Counted from the first letter of the stretch, positions 29,365-39,960 are shown. The stretch: 64,000 nucleotides of DNA from Leishmania infantum JPCM5 (GCF_000002875.2 NC_009386.2:17501-81500), one strand, 5' to 3'. Notes: generated by a model from the letters alone, not told the origin. Numbers and translations: made by a program.

Positions 29365-30801
29365 GAGATTTGATGCCGACACAAGAAGGCGTGTGTTATG
29401 GCGCTACAGCGAAAAGGAGAGAGGGCGCTTATATGTATATGGCGGCAACCCGTCTGTGCGTGCAGGCGTGTGTGTCCGCGTGCGTGTCCGTGGCAGGAAT
29501 AGGGCGAGCTACGCGCCGGGACGCAGCACACGCAGCTCACCACCCGTGCGAGCGTGCGTGCGTGCGTGCGTGCGCAGCAGCGGAAGAGAAAGCGGTGCGC
29601 AGAGAGGAATACAGAGAGGGAGAGCAACTTAGATGGGCGGGAGACGCACGAGAGCTCCGCCAGCAGCGAAGAAGGAAAAAGGCCAGAATGCAGGTGGGTA
29701 AGAGACGTCGCACCACCTAAAACTATGTGTGGGTGTGTTTGTAGGTGTATGCGACTGTATTATGTGTAAGCGTGCGCGCGTGTGTGCCTGCCTGCCTCTG
29801 AGCGCAAGACGAGCGGGAGGCAGGGGAGAGATGCAAGTTTTAGAAGCCAGGTGAAGGGCGCGCCCACACGCACAGAAGTGGGTTAAGGAGTGAGGTTGGG
29901 GGGGGGGGGGGCTGATCAACAGAATATGAAAAGGAAAGACAGAGGGCCGCCGTCATTGCCGACGTCGCTTCTGTGGTGGCGTCGGCTGGCGGCTGTGGTC
30001 GTTGAGGCACACGCACACACACACGCAAAGAGATACGCCGTAGCGCATGCACGGTTTGTGGTGAACGTGCGGTACCCGCGTTTGACTTTCGTATTTCTAT
30101 CACGGACGATGTGAGAAGGGCGGTGCCCACACACACACACACTCAGACACACAAACCTACGCGTGCGTGTGCGTGCGTGGATCGGTTGGCTGTCTCCCGC
30201 ATAGCCGGTGGAGAAGAGAGAAGGGGAAGAGAAGTGAGGGGTTGCGCAAGAGCAGCAGCAGCATCCCAGTAAATCGGGAGCTGGCAGTCAGGCCAACACA
30301 GAACGGCGCTGAGGAGGGGGGCGTGGGGGGAAGGGGGACATGAGAAAGAAAGAGGCGCCCCTATGCACGGATTGATGTCCGTTGGCTAAAGCATCAGAAG
30401 GCTTACGAGGAGCGCTGCGGGCAGGGAGGCGCTGAACGGCGGTAGCGCGGCGCAGCGGCAACACGGGGAGGGCACTAGTGAACAGAGGCACGGGAGACAT
30501 GCAGACACACACACACGCACACACAGACAGCCACCACTGCAACAACGGCTCAAGCGACGGAGGCCAAAGATGTGCGCAGAAGCACAGAGAAAAGGCGGTG
30601 GACAGAGGATGAGAAACCATGAGGGAGCAGAGCAGAGCAGAGGTGCGGAGGGGAGGCGATGCCGCGCAGCCTCCTCCCTCCCTCCCTCCCTCCCCGCCCA
30701 CACACACACACACACTCACCTCCACCCACCGGCTTCGAGGCGCAGGCTCGGCGGATGAGAAAGACGTTGAATGCCTTTCCCCCTCTCTCGCATTCGCATC
30801 G
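29365..30801. other. Intergenic region between CLC and CWC21-like gene
   Basis: No supported gene. A poly-G run lies at 29898-29910, with short GTGC and CA repeats (29547-29575 and 30125-30145). The right side should be the CWC21-like 3' UTR. Confidence 0.55.
29404..29426 (-). promoter_or_regulatory. Candidate trans-splice acceptor for the CLC gene
   Basis: On the minus strand a pyrimidine-rich run (reverse complement of 29409-29426, reading TCTCTCCTTTTCG) is followed by an AG at 29405-29404, about 40 bases upstream of the CLC ATG. This is the layout of a spliced-leader addition site in trypanosomatids. It is a prediction from sequence only. Confidence 0.45.
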
Positions 30802-31425
30802 CTAAATCCCTGTCTCCTCTGTGTCGCAGATGTTCGCACCCTCTACTGCGTCGCTGCCCTCGCGGCGCATACGCTTCAGGTGCTCGACGAGCTGCGCCTC
30901 CTGGTGACGGCGGCGCTCTTCCTCGGTGCGGTGCTTCTCCACCTCCTGCACGGAGCGGTCGAAGGCGCTGCCGCTACCTGCACCACCACCTGAGGTGGTC
31001 ACCGCTGCCGTGGCCTTCACGCCGAACGCGGCGGCGAACTTAGCGACTGTCTTGGCGTTCTCAGTCTTCTGCTGCGCCTTCAGCCGGCGCTTGGCGGCGA
31101 CGAGCAAGGAGTCGTAGAGCTCGCCGCACTCGCGGTCCATTGTGACGGGGTCCACCCCGGCCGCCTCGCGCTCCTCACGGTAGAGCATGACGCGCAGTCG
31201 CACCTCACGCAAGGCGCGATGAGACTCAAGCCGTGCCGCCATCTCGCGGTTCTCGCCCTGTGCGCGGCGCTGCTCGAGGGGGTTGATGGACGCCCCGCCC
31301 TCCATCGCCGCCGCGCCCTCCTCGGCAGGCACGCGGCCCGTCGCCAACACGTTCACGCGGCTGCGCTGAACATAGCCACTCAGCCCGGTACCCTTGACCG
31401 CGGCAGCTTCCACACCGTTGTACAT
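30802..31425 (-). CDS. CWC21/SRRM2-family spliceosomal protein
   Basis: Predicted protein of 207 residues, ATG at 31425. The N-terminus MYNGVEAAAVKGTGLSGYVQ is the signature of the CWC21/SRm300 (SRRM2) family, in which MYNGIG and GTNGYVQ are nearly invariant. A Cwf21-type helix follows (about 75-105: ENREMAARLESHRALREVRL, then YREEREAAG). The centre is a predicted helix with a Gly-rich linker, and the end is a charged coiled coil (VEKHRTEEERRRHQEAQLVE). In yeast, CWC21 binds PRP8 and SNU114 at the catalytic centre of the spliceosome. In trypanosomatids the spliceosome mostly carries out SL trans-splicing. The upstream ORF extension is a CA repeat and is excluded. Confidence 0.92.
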   Translation of the reverse strand: MYNGVEAAAVKGTGLSGYVQRSRVNVLATGRVPAEEGAAAMEGGASINPLEQRRAQGENREMAARLESHRALREVRLRVMLYREEREAAGVDPVTMDRECGELYDSLLVAAKRRLKAQQKTENAKTVAKFAAAFGVKATAAVTTSGGGAGSGSAFDRSVQEVEKHRTEEERRRHQEAQLVEHLKRMRREGSDAVEGANICDTEETGI

Positions 31426-32112
31426 GGCCCGTGTGTGTGTGTGTGTGTGTGTTTGTATCGAGTGCTGTGTCGCCGCGCAATGGTTGAAGACCTTCGCCCG
31501 CGCCACACACGGGTCGTGCTGCTTGCACCGATGATACGGCTAGCAGGGAGAGAGAAAGAGAGAGTCGAAACGAAAAGAGGATGGTGGGAGAGGCATGAAG
31601 GCATGAGGGCTTGAGAGGGTGCACCCATACGGCAGTCGCGGCACATGTAGACGCCGGTGTAGCAGCCCAAGATGTGGCAGTATCGAGAGTGGCGGCTGCG
31701 GAAATCCACGCAATGGCATAGCCGCGATTACGACGCGGCGAAACACATACAGGCCCGAGCCAGCTTGCAGACAGACACACGTGTGGCGGCGGTGCACGTT
31801 CGTGGGTATGGGGGAAAGGGGAAAGGGGAAGGGGAAGGCGGTCGGGGATGCCCGTGAAAGTCGCCGTCGCTTGCTTCGCTTGACGCTTCGCCTGCCTTGC
31901 TCGTTGCTCCTTCTCCGGTGGCCGCCGGCCCGACATGGCGCACGCGCATCTCGCGACTGGTCACCATCATCGCATTGAAGGCGTTCCTGGGAAGACAAAC
32001 GTGCGCGCGCACACACGCAGGGAGAGAGTGGAGGGGAGGGGGGTATATGGGGCATCTGGGCAGCAGTACCGTCGGCATCACCAGCAAGCTTGCAGCAGCG
32101 CTCCGCGTGGGC
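31426..32112. other. Short intergenic region between CWC21-like and phosphatase-like genes
   Basis: A TG/CA microsatellite lies at about 31431-31455, only a few bases upstream of the CWC21-like ATG. No other gene or feature seen. Confidence 0.6.
31431..31455. repeat. TG/CA microsatellite abutting the CWC21-like start codon
   Basis: About eleven TG units ending five bases before the ATG on the minus strand. The sense strand reads a CA tract immediately before the start, so the mature 5' UTR must either contain CA repeats or be extremely short. Confidence 0.88.
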
Positions 32113-32919
32113 TCAAGACCCGCACCTCGTCGCCGCAACCTTCTCATAGGCAGCCACCGTGGCCTCGTCGAGCATCGTCTCGCCGTACTCCCGCTCCAAG
32201 TCACGTACGAGCGCAAGGGCCAGGGAGCCGAGCAGATCACGCGCTTGCACAAACCGCGCCTTCTGCTCGGCCTCCGTCTCCAGCGCGAACCGTTGCGTGA
32301 GCTCCGGCACCTCCCATCGCCGCTGCACCCGGCACGCCTTGCGCAGTTCGTGCGGCCGCACGCGCATGAAGAGAGGCTCGCCCTCGTACAGATGATCCTG
32401 CAGCTTGCGCGTCGACCGCTCGTGGTAAATAGCGGGGTTGCGCGGACTCCACAACGTCCAGCTCTGCCGGCCGTCCGTTGTGTCCTGCGACACTGTCCAG
32501 TGCGCCGGCGTCGCCGATGCCAGCAGTGGATCGCAGAAATCCGAAGTGGAAGAAGCGCACGACGCCGACAACCCAGAAGCGCCCATGGAGCTCTGCTGAG
32601 CAGCTTGTGTGTCGGCGTAGCGCCGCTGATACCGGTCGCTTGTCCGCTCCGTGTAGGGGGCATCAACACTGACGTAGACGTCGTAAGTGTCGCGCTGCCG
32701 ACGCACGCCAGCGAGCGAGGACGAGGACTGCCGGCTAACATCGATGCCCATTTCCGCCATGGTCGTCACGGCCAACGGATGCACGGTGCCGAGGTGGTGC
32801 ACGCCCCCGCTGCACACAAACACGCGGCCACCAGTAAAGGCCCGCAAGAACGCCTCGGCCATCTGCGTCCGTGCCTGGTTCGTGACGCCAGCAACAACGA
32901 TACCGCGGCAGCTGCTCAT
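32113..32919 (-). CDS. LMW-phosphatase/arsenate-reductase-like protein lacking the catalytic cysteine
   Basis: Predicted protein of 268 residues with ATG at 32919; an upstream in-frame ATG at 33024 would add 35 residues before the first strand and seems less likely. Residues 6-24 (GIVVAGVTNQARTQMAEAFL) align with the CX5R active-site loop of low-molecular-weight protein tyrosine phosphatases and ArsC (VCVGNSARSQMAEAFL). The Arg (R17) is present, but the nucleophilic Cys is Gly (G11). Further family features are HPLAVTTMAEMGIDVSRQSS, the strand YDVYVSVD and a late RRWEVPEL resembling the HWDVPDP motif of arsenate reductases. A ~75-residue Ser/Ala-rich insert follows. Without Cys the protein cannot form the phosphoenzyme; a binding or regulatory role is inferred. 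Confidence 0.85.
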   Translation of the reverse strand: MSSCRGIVVAGVTNQARTQMAEAFLRAFTGGRVFVCSGGVHHLGTVHPLAVTTMAEMGIDVSRQSSSSLAGVRRQRDTYDVYVSVDAPYTERTSDRYQRRYADTQAAQQSSMGASGLSASCASSTSDFCDPLLASATPAHWTVSQDTTDGRQSWTLWSPRNPAIYHERSTRKLQDHLYEGEPLFMRVRPHELRKACRVQRRWEVPELTQRFALETEAEQKARFVQARDLLGSLALALVRDLEREYGETMLDEATVAAYEKVAATRCGS

Positions 32920-33884
32920 GCGACAGTGCTTGATGTGGCTGTGTTCCTGGTAGACCTGTGTCCGTGGGACTGCATGCCGGTGTGCGTAACACAGAGAGAG
33001 AGGGAAGCAGCATGCGAGGCCCATCACATCGAGACGTGAAAGTGTCGGGGGAGATGAGGGTTAAGTGGGAAGGTTGATGAGGTCAGAGATGGGAGCGGCT
33101 CCCCACGGCACACCTTCTCGGGCGCGCTCAGTGGCACGCGGACGAGGGCGAGGAGGGCGAAGGACGTGTGTTCATCCTGCACGGGGAGGCATTGTGAGGG
33201 GTGGGGAGAGGGGGGGCCAAGCGCACGAGCGAGCCGAAAGCATGCGCCCAAGAGGAGGGGGTGGCGTGGGCCAGTGAAGGTGCGGTGCTCCCACAAAGCC
33301 GCGACGAAGAAACGGTAGCGAGAGAGAAGCAGGCACAGAGAGACAGCGCGCCGTGGAAGCGATGCTGACGACGAGGAGGTCGATGGCGATGATGCATCCA
33401 CTCCCCGTGTGTGTGTATGTATATATACGCCCGTCTCTGTGTGTATGTGTGTGTGAAAGAGAGAGTCTGTCCGTTCTTGAGGTGCGCGACGCTGATAAGA
33501 GAAAGGAGGAAGCGCTGATGAGGGAGGAGATGGCGGTCAAGTGGTGGTGATGACGACCGGAGCAGGTCCGATGCTCCACGCACCAAGAGATGGGGGGTTA
33601 GAACGTCTTATTAGGAAGCATCGTCCTTGATGCTGCTGTTGCCGTCGTCTGCGTCTTACACGATACTCACAGACCCCCCCCCCCAGCACACACACACACA
33701 CACATACGTGCAGTGAGAGCTCTGGGAGAAGAGAAAGGAACCTCGTAAGCGGAGAAGGATGCTGAAGGGGAGGGTGCGCTGGAGAGCGCAACCGCACACG
33801 TACGGTTTTTTGTCATCCCTGGTCAGTCATGCCCTTCTCCTCGCGCTGCCAGGCGGCTCTATCCGTCCGCCACCCTCCTCTTGC
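32920..33884. other. Intergenic region between phosphatase-like and Smr-protein genes
   Basis: No gene seen. CA repeats sit near 33686-33705, and a poly-C tract at 33676-33685. The right side holds the 3' UTR of the Smr protein gene. Confidence 0.55.
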
Positions 33885-36581
33885 TTAGGATCCGGTGTTC
33901 GGCAGTCGCACTGTGACGTCGATGTAGCCGGCCTTGATGGACTTGACCTTTACGACAGCACTCAGAAAAGCGTCTGTGCGGAGGTCTTCCATGACGGTGG
34001 GGTAGAGCGACTGATGGCCGTGCCTGCTGTGCTTGCCCTGCCCCGTCACAATGCGGAGGTGACCAATACGATGGCGCTGGCAGACGCGGACGCGACGGAC
34101 CAGCACGTCATGCACCTCAGTGCTATGGAAACCGTGGAGGTCGAGGGTGCTTGTGGCATCTGTGCGCAGCCGCTCTTGCTCCAGGGCGAGCATCGCCAAG
34201 CGATTCAGGCGGTTGTACTCGAGACCGAGCCGACGACCCTCGCTGCTAAGGACTCTCGCCGTCCTGCCGTCCCCGCTTGAAAAGGCCGCGGTGGCCTGGC
34301 CCAGGACCCGGAGACGCTGCGTGTTCATCAGGTACGCCCGCTCCCGCACCCGCCGCCAGTCGCCGAACTCGAGTATCTCATTTTCCGCCGCTCGATAGGC
34401 GCTGTAGACCTCCGCGCTCGTTTCTTCACGGGTCTTCTGGACACCGCCGGCACCGCTGCTGTCGTCCCCTGCGACCGCTGTCGTCGCCGTAGCGGGATGC
34501 GGCGGCCGCCACTCCACCGTCGCCGCTGCAGCCATCTTTGCAGGCGCCGCCTCGACAGAGTCCAGTGAGAGCAGCTCCTTCGTCAGCGCGTTCAGCGCCG
34601 CTGTCGCGCGACTCCACTGACGGTCTGCGGCGCAGTAGGCGCTCCGCACGACGTCCGCGTCGAGGCCGGGGAACATCACGCACAGCTTCTCTACGCGGAG
34701 CTGATCGGCTGGCGTCATAGCCGCCGTGCTCCCGCTCCACATGGCTGACCGAGCCACATTCTCCTGCGCGCAGAAAAGTACATTGTACGCGTCGGCGAAG
34801 GCACCGTGGTGCTGCGACAGCACCGCCTCCACTGCAACCGGGTCGACTCCTGGGAAGAGGGAGATGAGTGTCAGGAGGGCGTTGTGGCGCTCCAGCGCCA
34901 CTGCCGCAGCAGCGTCGTCCACCGCCGCCTCGCGCGCCGCTGTCTCCTCGGCCGCCGCCAACGCAAGTGCAGCAGCCACGTCGTTCACCTCGGCCGTTGT
35001 CGGGACGGCACCAGCGTGGGCAATAACGTCACTGGCGCGGATTGGGTCTCCGCCGCTCACGCGCAGCGCCTGCAGCACCACCGCCGGCTCAACATTCGGG
35101 AACACCTCAAGCAGCCCGAGGAAGACCTGCATCTCAGAGGCGCTGCTGAGGTGGTCGCCGTCGCCGTCGCCGTGGTGAGTCGCCACGGCATGGTCAACTG
35201 GCCGCAGTGCTTCGGGCAGCGCCGCCAAGTCCTCCACGGACGGCAGCGCTAGCGACGGTGCCCGGGCATCCGAAGACGTGTCTCGACCCGAGCCTGACGC
35301 CGATGCACTTCGCGAAGGGCCGCCCTGCAAGCGGCTCCTTGGCTTGTCGGTGTGCCGCGGCTCCTTTCGCTCGCCCGTCGCGTCCGCAGTCGACCCCGGC
35401 AGAGCGGTGCGAGCGAGCAACGCGGCGTGGTACTCCGCCTCCGTTTCGTGGCGGTAACGGCACTCGTCTGCGCTGTAGCGGCAACGGCGGTTAAGGAAGT
35501 GCACGCAAACGTCCGCGTCACGGTCAGCGTGGACGCAGGCGTCGCCGAACTTGCAGCTGCCGTACTGCGCAATGCACGGGTGACGTGCACGAGCGCGACG
35601 AGCAGTCGCCGTTGTTGGAGGAGAGGTCGTCGTCGATGATGACGGCAGTGGTCGCTGTGGAGGAGGGAGCTGCACAGGGCCAGCGCTACCCTTCACTAGA
35701 TCGCGGAACGGTGTCGGATGCGCCACCAGGAGCGCTGCTGGGCCCGTTTTCGTTGCGCCACATCCTGCAGCGTCACCCTCCTCGCTGCCCTCAGCCTCCA
35801 CCGCCTCGCCTTGGAACGCATACGGCGGCGACGACAGCATCGGCTCTGTGTACGATGGGACGGATCCGCGAATGCGATTAAAATCGGAGGCAAGCAGTGG
35901 CGGAGCGGCGAGCCGTCGGTGCGCCACGTCGCCACCGTCGCACTCACCATCATCGGCACGTGCGTGGGTGTCGGCCTGGTCGCCTATCGGCTCGGCCATC
36001 TGCACCTTCGACCCCATCCCATCCACGGCGCGCACGCGGTACATCGAATCACCGTTTCGCAGCACGGGCTCCGCGTCACCGTCCTTAGAGGCGCCCCACA
36101 CATAATCGCGAACATCGACGCCTTCGATCGTGTGGCGATGGCGGCAGGAACTTCCGTACACGCAGCTGCCTTGAAAGTGCTGCACGCAAACGTCGCCGGG
36201 GAGATCCTTGAGGACGCAATACTGGCCGTACTGACACGAGCCGAACTGCACGACGCAGGGGTGGAGGCGCTCCCGCTGCCGGCGCATGGCCTCGACGGCG
36301 GGAGAAGAACTAGCGAACAGAGTCGACGTCGGCGGCGGTTTCGTTCGGTTCAGCGATGGGATGGCCGCTGAGGTCGTGCTGGTCGACGTGCGCGCTCCAT
36401 CTATCCCGCGCGCTCGCGACTGCTGCTGCTGTTGCTGATCACGCTGCCGTTCCAGAATCCGCAGGGCTACCTCTACGTTGTTGCCGGCATCCTTGAGCGC
36501 TTGAGTAGCCTTGGCCTTCCCGAACCCCCTTGCTGTCAGGCGCGCCACGTTGTCCTGTTGACCGCTGCCGCCACGCTTCAT
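33885..36581 (-). CDS. UBA-CCCH-CUE-DUF1771-Smr protein (no-go-decay endonuclease-like)
   Basis: Predicted protein of 898 residues. The frame is open from a TTG at 36674; the first ATG is 36581. Domains in order: UBA-like helix bundle (about 8-45, VARLTARGFGKAKATQAL); a CCCH zinc-finger pair (108-150, with CQYGQYC and CVYGSSCRHRH); a second CCCH pair (335-378, CKFGDAC and CRYSADECRYRH); three CUE-like domains (about 484-520, 567-603 and 628-666, each with an FPG or FPN turn); DUF1771 (about 726-800); and a C-terminal Smr domain (813-893) with DLHG at 814-817 and GQGKHS at 847-852. Smr with CUE and DUF1771 recalls yeast Cue2, metazoan N4BP2 and worm NONU-1, which cut mRNA at collided ribosomes. 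The Asp/His of DLHG needed for cutting are present. The CCCH fingers would bind RNA. Confidence 0.92.
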   Translation of the reverse strand: MKRGGSGQQDNVARLTARGFGKAKATQALKDAGNNVEVALRILERQRDQQQQQQSRARGIDGARTSTSTTSAAIPSLNRTKPPPTSTLFASSSPAVEAMRRQRERLHPCVVQFGSCQYGQYCVLKDLPGDVCVQHFQGSCVYGSSCRHRHTIEGVDVRDYVWGASKDGDAEPVLRNGDSMYRVRAVDGMGSKVQMAEPIGDQADTHARADDGECDGGDVAHRRLAAPPLLASDFNRIRGSVPSYTEPMLSSPPYAFQGEAVEAEGSEEGDAAGCGATKTGPAALLVAHPTPFRDLVKGSAGPVQLPPPQRPLPSSSTTTSPPTTATARRARARHPCIAQYGSCKFGDACVHADRDADVCVHFLNRRCRYSADECRYRHETEAEYHAALLARTALPGSTADATGERKEPRHTDKPRSRLQGGPSRSASASGSGRDTSSDARAPSLALPSVEDLAALPEALRPVDHAVATHHGDGDGDHLSSASEMQVFLGLLEVFPNVEPAVVLQALRVSGGDPIRASDVIAHAGAVPTTAEVNDVAAALALAAAEETAAREAAVDDAAAAVALERHNALLTLISLFPGVDPVAVEAVLSQHHGAFADAYNVLFCAQENVARSAMWSGSTAAMTPADQLRVEKLCVMFPGLDADVVRSAYCAADRQWSRATAALNALTKELLSLDSVEAAPAKMAAAATVEWRPPHPATATTAVAGDDSSGAGGVQKTREETSAEVYSAYRAAENEILEFGDWRRVRERAYLMNTQRLRVLGQATAAFSSGDGRTARVLSSEGRRLGLEYNRLNRLAMLALEQERLRTDATSTLDLHGFHSTEVHDVLVRRVRVCQRHRIGHLRIVTGQGKHSRHGHQSLYPTVMEDLRTDAFLSAVVKVKSIKAGYIDVTVRLPNTGS

Positions 36582-37762
36582 CCTTCGGCGCTCAACGCAC
36601 GTGCACACACGCACACGCACACGCACAGAAGCCGCGCCGTGAGGACTCACGGCTCTCGCTCTCTCGTCGGCCAAAACTCTGCCTCTCCCCCTGCTGAAGT
36701 CAGGGTATCTGCAACAGGCAACTGTTTGGGCTGGACCTGCTCTGTTACTGCTGCTTGTTATGCTTTCAAGTGACGACGCGAACTCAGCGGTGGGGCGTTC
36801 TCACGCGGCTCCGCGCTGCTGAGAAGGTCGCGAGCACCGAGGCCGGCAGAGGAGCAATGGAAGGAGTGAAAGAATGGATAAAGCAGATGGGGCGCGGCGT
36901 AGAGGGAGAGCGCGCGGGATAGAATGCCGCCGCCCCGCTCACACACACTCGCACACCACAGTGCGCGCCCCAGACTGGGATCGGCAGTGCGCCCATGCAC
37001 AGGCGCGCGCGCGGGGGCGGGAGGAAAAAGGGTAGAGGGAGGGGGCTCGCAGTGCGAGACGGTGTCCTCGACCACCATCATCACCCCGCAGCAACCGACA
37101 CTGACAGCAGCGGCACAACCGACAGGCGGTCGAACGCTTCATCGCGCACGCGTCCCCCCTCTTCCTCCTCCTCCGTTTCGTGTCGCTGTCTTGAGCCCTG
37201 CGCTGTTTCTGCGGAGGTGCACACCCTCAACTCCGCCTTGCCCCTGTGTATACGCCGTCAACCGCGGCACAAGAACGGCAGCCGTGTGCCATTTTTTGTT
37301 GTTTGTGGATGTACATGTGCATGCATAGGTGTGGGTGTGTGTATACTCGCGTGCATGAGACGTTGTCATCGCCACGACATCCCATCCGCCACCTCACAGA
37401 AACCCACCACCGAGGTGCGTGCCCACCATCACCAGAGAGCGCGGCACCGGTGCGCACACACAAGCGTGGCAGACGAAAACCACATCCATCGTCTGGGAGT
37501 GGGCGAGAAGAGAAAGGGGGTGCGAGATACTGGACGCTCATGATCCAACACCTCCACACCACCTTCGCCGGCACACAAACACCAGCAACATCAACACCAC
37601 AACTTCCCTTCGGCATGTCGCCCACCAGCCACAGCCACTCCACAAGCTCGTTCAGCACAGCCGTCAGCGCAGGCACCTCGCCCACAAGCGGCAGGCAGCC
37701 GTCGGGCACAAGCGCAGCCCAGGGAGAAGCGCCCCTCTTGGGGGCGTCCCAGATTGTTTGGT

Positions 37763-38399
37763 CTTCCGCGTGTCCGTTTTCGCTGCCGCACACTGCGAGG
37801 TGGAGGCCGCTCTGCACCCCCCCGCCGCCGAGTGCTGCAGGCACCCCACCCCACTCTCATCGCCTGGTGCGAAGCAGCGCAAGACACACGCGCGCTGCAG
37901 CAGTGCGCCGGCTCGGTCATAGCAGCACGGCTCCTGCCTCAAACGCGACGACACCCACATACACACACATCGCCACACAGCCGCCCCTCCATCATGCCGG
38001 TCCCCACTCCCCCCACCTCCTCCCTGGGTGCGTCTCCCCGTCGCGGTGACACTCAGGCCCCCGCACCCCTCGCCGTGGGCCAGTGTGAGGGGCCGGCTGC
38101 GACACGCTCGAGCCGCGCTGACACGCTCCGCCCATCGCATGGACCGTGCAAGCCTGTGCTCACTGTCGCGGGTGGCTCGGACGCAGCGCCATGCACGACA
38201 TGGCCGCCGGCATCCGTGGCGCTACGTCGCGCCGACCTCGCCCAACGCCGTAAGGGCCCAGCCCTGTCAGCACCAGAAGTGGTTCGGCGTTGGCAGGGAT
38301 AGAGGGTGAGGGGGCTGCCGGGCTTCCGTACACAGAGAGAGCGGGGGTGGAGGGGGGGGGGCGCTGGACCCTGGGATGCCACGCATGGAGGTGCGTGCC
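37763..38399 (+). repeat. Dispersed ~600 bp repeat, copy C (SIDER-like candidate)
   Basis: Same orientation as copy B, about 19.6 kb further on, and reverse complement of copy A. It begins with CTTCCGCGTGTCCGTTTTCG, shared with A but missing in B, and ends at ACGCATGGAGGTGCGTGCC. Beyond that the sequence differs from A and B except for a short CGTCATCGCGGG-type motif, so this may be a true element boundary. Confidence 0.86.
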
Positions 38400-39960
38400 T
38401 TCCGTCATCGCGGGTCGGAACTGTCGCGTTGAGCATATAAAACGGCAGCGGCTCCGTGAACGAAATTTGAATGTAGTGGGGTGTCACGACGGAGCGAGCA
38501 CGCACATCAGCAGCTGAAGTCCGTGCTCAGAGCCTGCGGGCAGTAGACGTGAACGCGCAGGACATCCATGCAGTCGGCGCGTCCGAGGCAGTCCTCACAG
38601 TCATGGCACGTGCTCGTGTGCGACAGATCGACGGCGATCACCATACGCTCACCAAGTGCCTCGGTTCCCGCACCTGCATCGATGCAGTGGACGCCGCGCT
38701 GGACATAGGAGCCGTGCCATGCGGCTCATCAACCGATTTCCTTGAGCTGAGAGAAGCCTATGGAAATCCGCTGTGCAAGGGCCAGTACGTGTATCCAGAG
38801 CGCTTGCGTTGGCCGTGGCGGACGAGCCGTGGAGTGTGATGTCGTCCGCCACGTCCTAGCGCGCGTGCGCGTCACTGGAACGGTGCGAAGCCCCGCTCGC
38901 GGAATGTGCGGCGTGCAAAACGGCCGGTCAAGCATTGTGGGCCCGACCGTCATCCATGGCCGCAGCAGCACCAGTGGTGTTTTGTGAGGCGTGCCCGGGC
39001 GTGGATGCGGGACGGACGGCGGGATTCCGGCACGCAAGGCGTTGGAAGAGGGAGGTGGAGTGTGGAAGGCGAGGAAGGGGCGGCGGGCGCGAAGCAAGCG
39101 AACGGTAATAGAAAGCGCGCACGCCCTCGCTAGTTCGCCGAGGGACGCAAAGGAGGGGGCGGGTGGGTGGTGGATACGGATCAGCCCGGGTGAAGCGCGG
39201 AGATGAGGCTGCCCACCACCACCACTTCCTTGCTCACGTGCGCTGAGAGTTAGAGAGAGACACACACAAGAGCGAAAAGCTGCACCGTCGTGTACGCTGT
39301 GGCGTACGTGAGTCGCTTCTCCTATCGCCGCGTACGCACCGCACCCCGCACCCTTTTCCGTCCTCGGCGCGCATTTCTGTGCGTGCGTGCACAATCGAGA
39401 GTGTGGTGGAGAAGAAGTAGGTGGCGATGCGGCGCTGGCCGTGTGTGTGTGTGTGTGTCCCTGTGCGTCCTTTCCTTCCCAGCTGCCTTCCATGAGTTGT
39501 GCGCCTTCTTGAGGTGCAGAGAACTCAGAGACGCAGTGAGACAAAGACCCCTCGGACTAGCAGAGCGAGAGCGAGAGAGAGGGGGAGCACGACGCCCGAG
39601 GCGGAAGGAAGCGTCGCCGTTGTCGCTGTCGGCGGACAGACAGGCACAGACAGTGAGATGATGTCCGTGGTAGGGAGGGAGGAGGTGGGGCACCGCGGTG
39701 TTGCAAGTTGAGGTGTGTCTAGTAGTACATCGGGGCATCAACGGAAACAAATCAAAGAAGACGTTGAGAACGAGAGAAGAGAGCCCGTGAGGGGGCGCAG
39801 GAGGGGCCGGTGGCGAGCCGCACGCGGTTCGGATGGAGGCAGCACACACAGGACAAGAGAAGAAACTTACCGACGCGGTGACAAGCGCCTGCCATCACGC
39901 ACATGCAAGGCAGCGACGACCCACGGTTCCGCACACACACAAACATATATAAGCGTTCGC

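Noticed and set aside
27826..29373. 515-codon plus-strand ORF
   Set aside because: It lies exactly antisense to the CLC gene and reads as Arg/Ala/His low complexity, a shadow caused by high GC.
31897..33039. 380-codon plus-strand ORF
   Set aside because: Antisense to the phosphatase-like gene; its sequence is Arg/His-rich and unlike any protein.
38507..38644. 45-codon Cys-rich minus-strand ORF next to repeat copy C
   Set aside because: It has an ATG and several Cys (CHDCEDCLGRADC), but is short, isolated and without family support; chance is likely in this composition.
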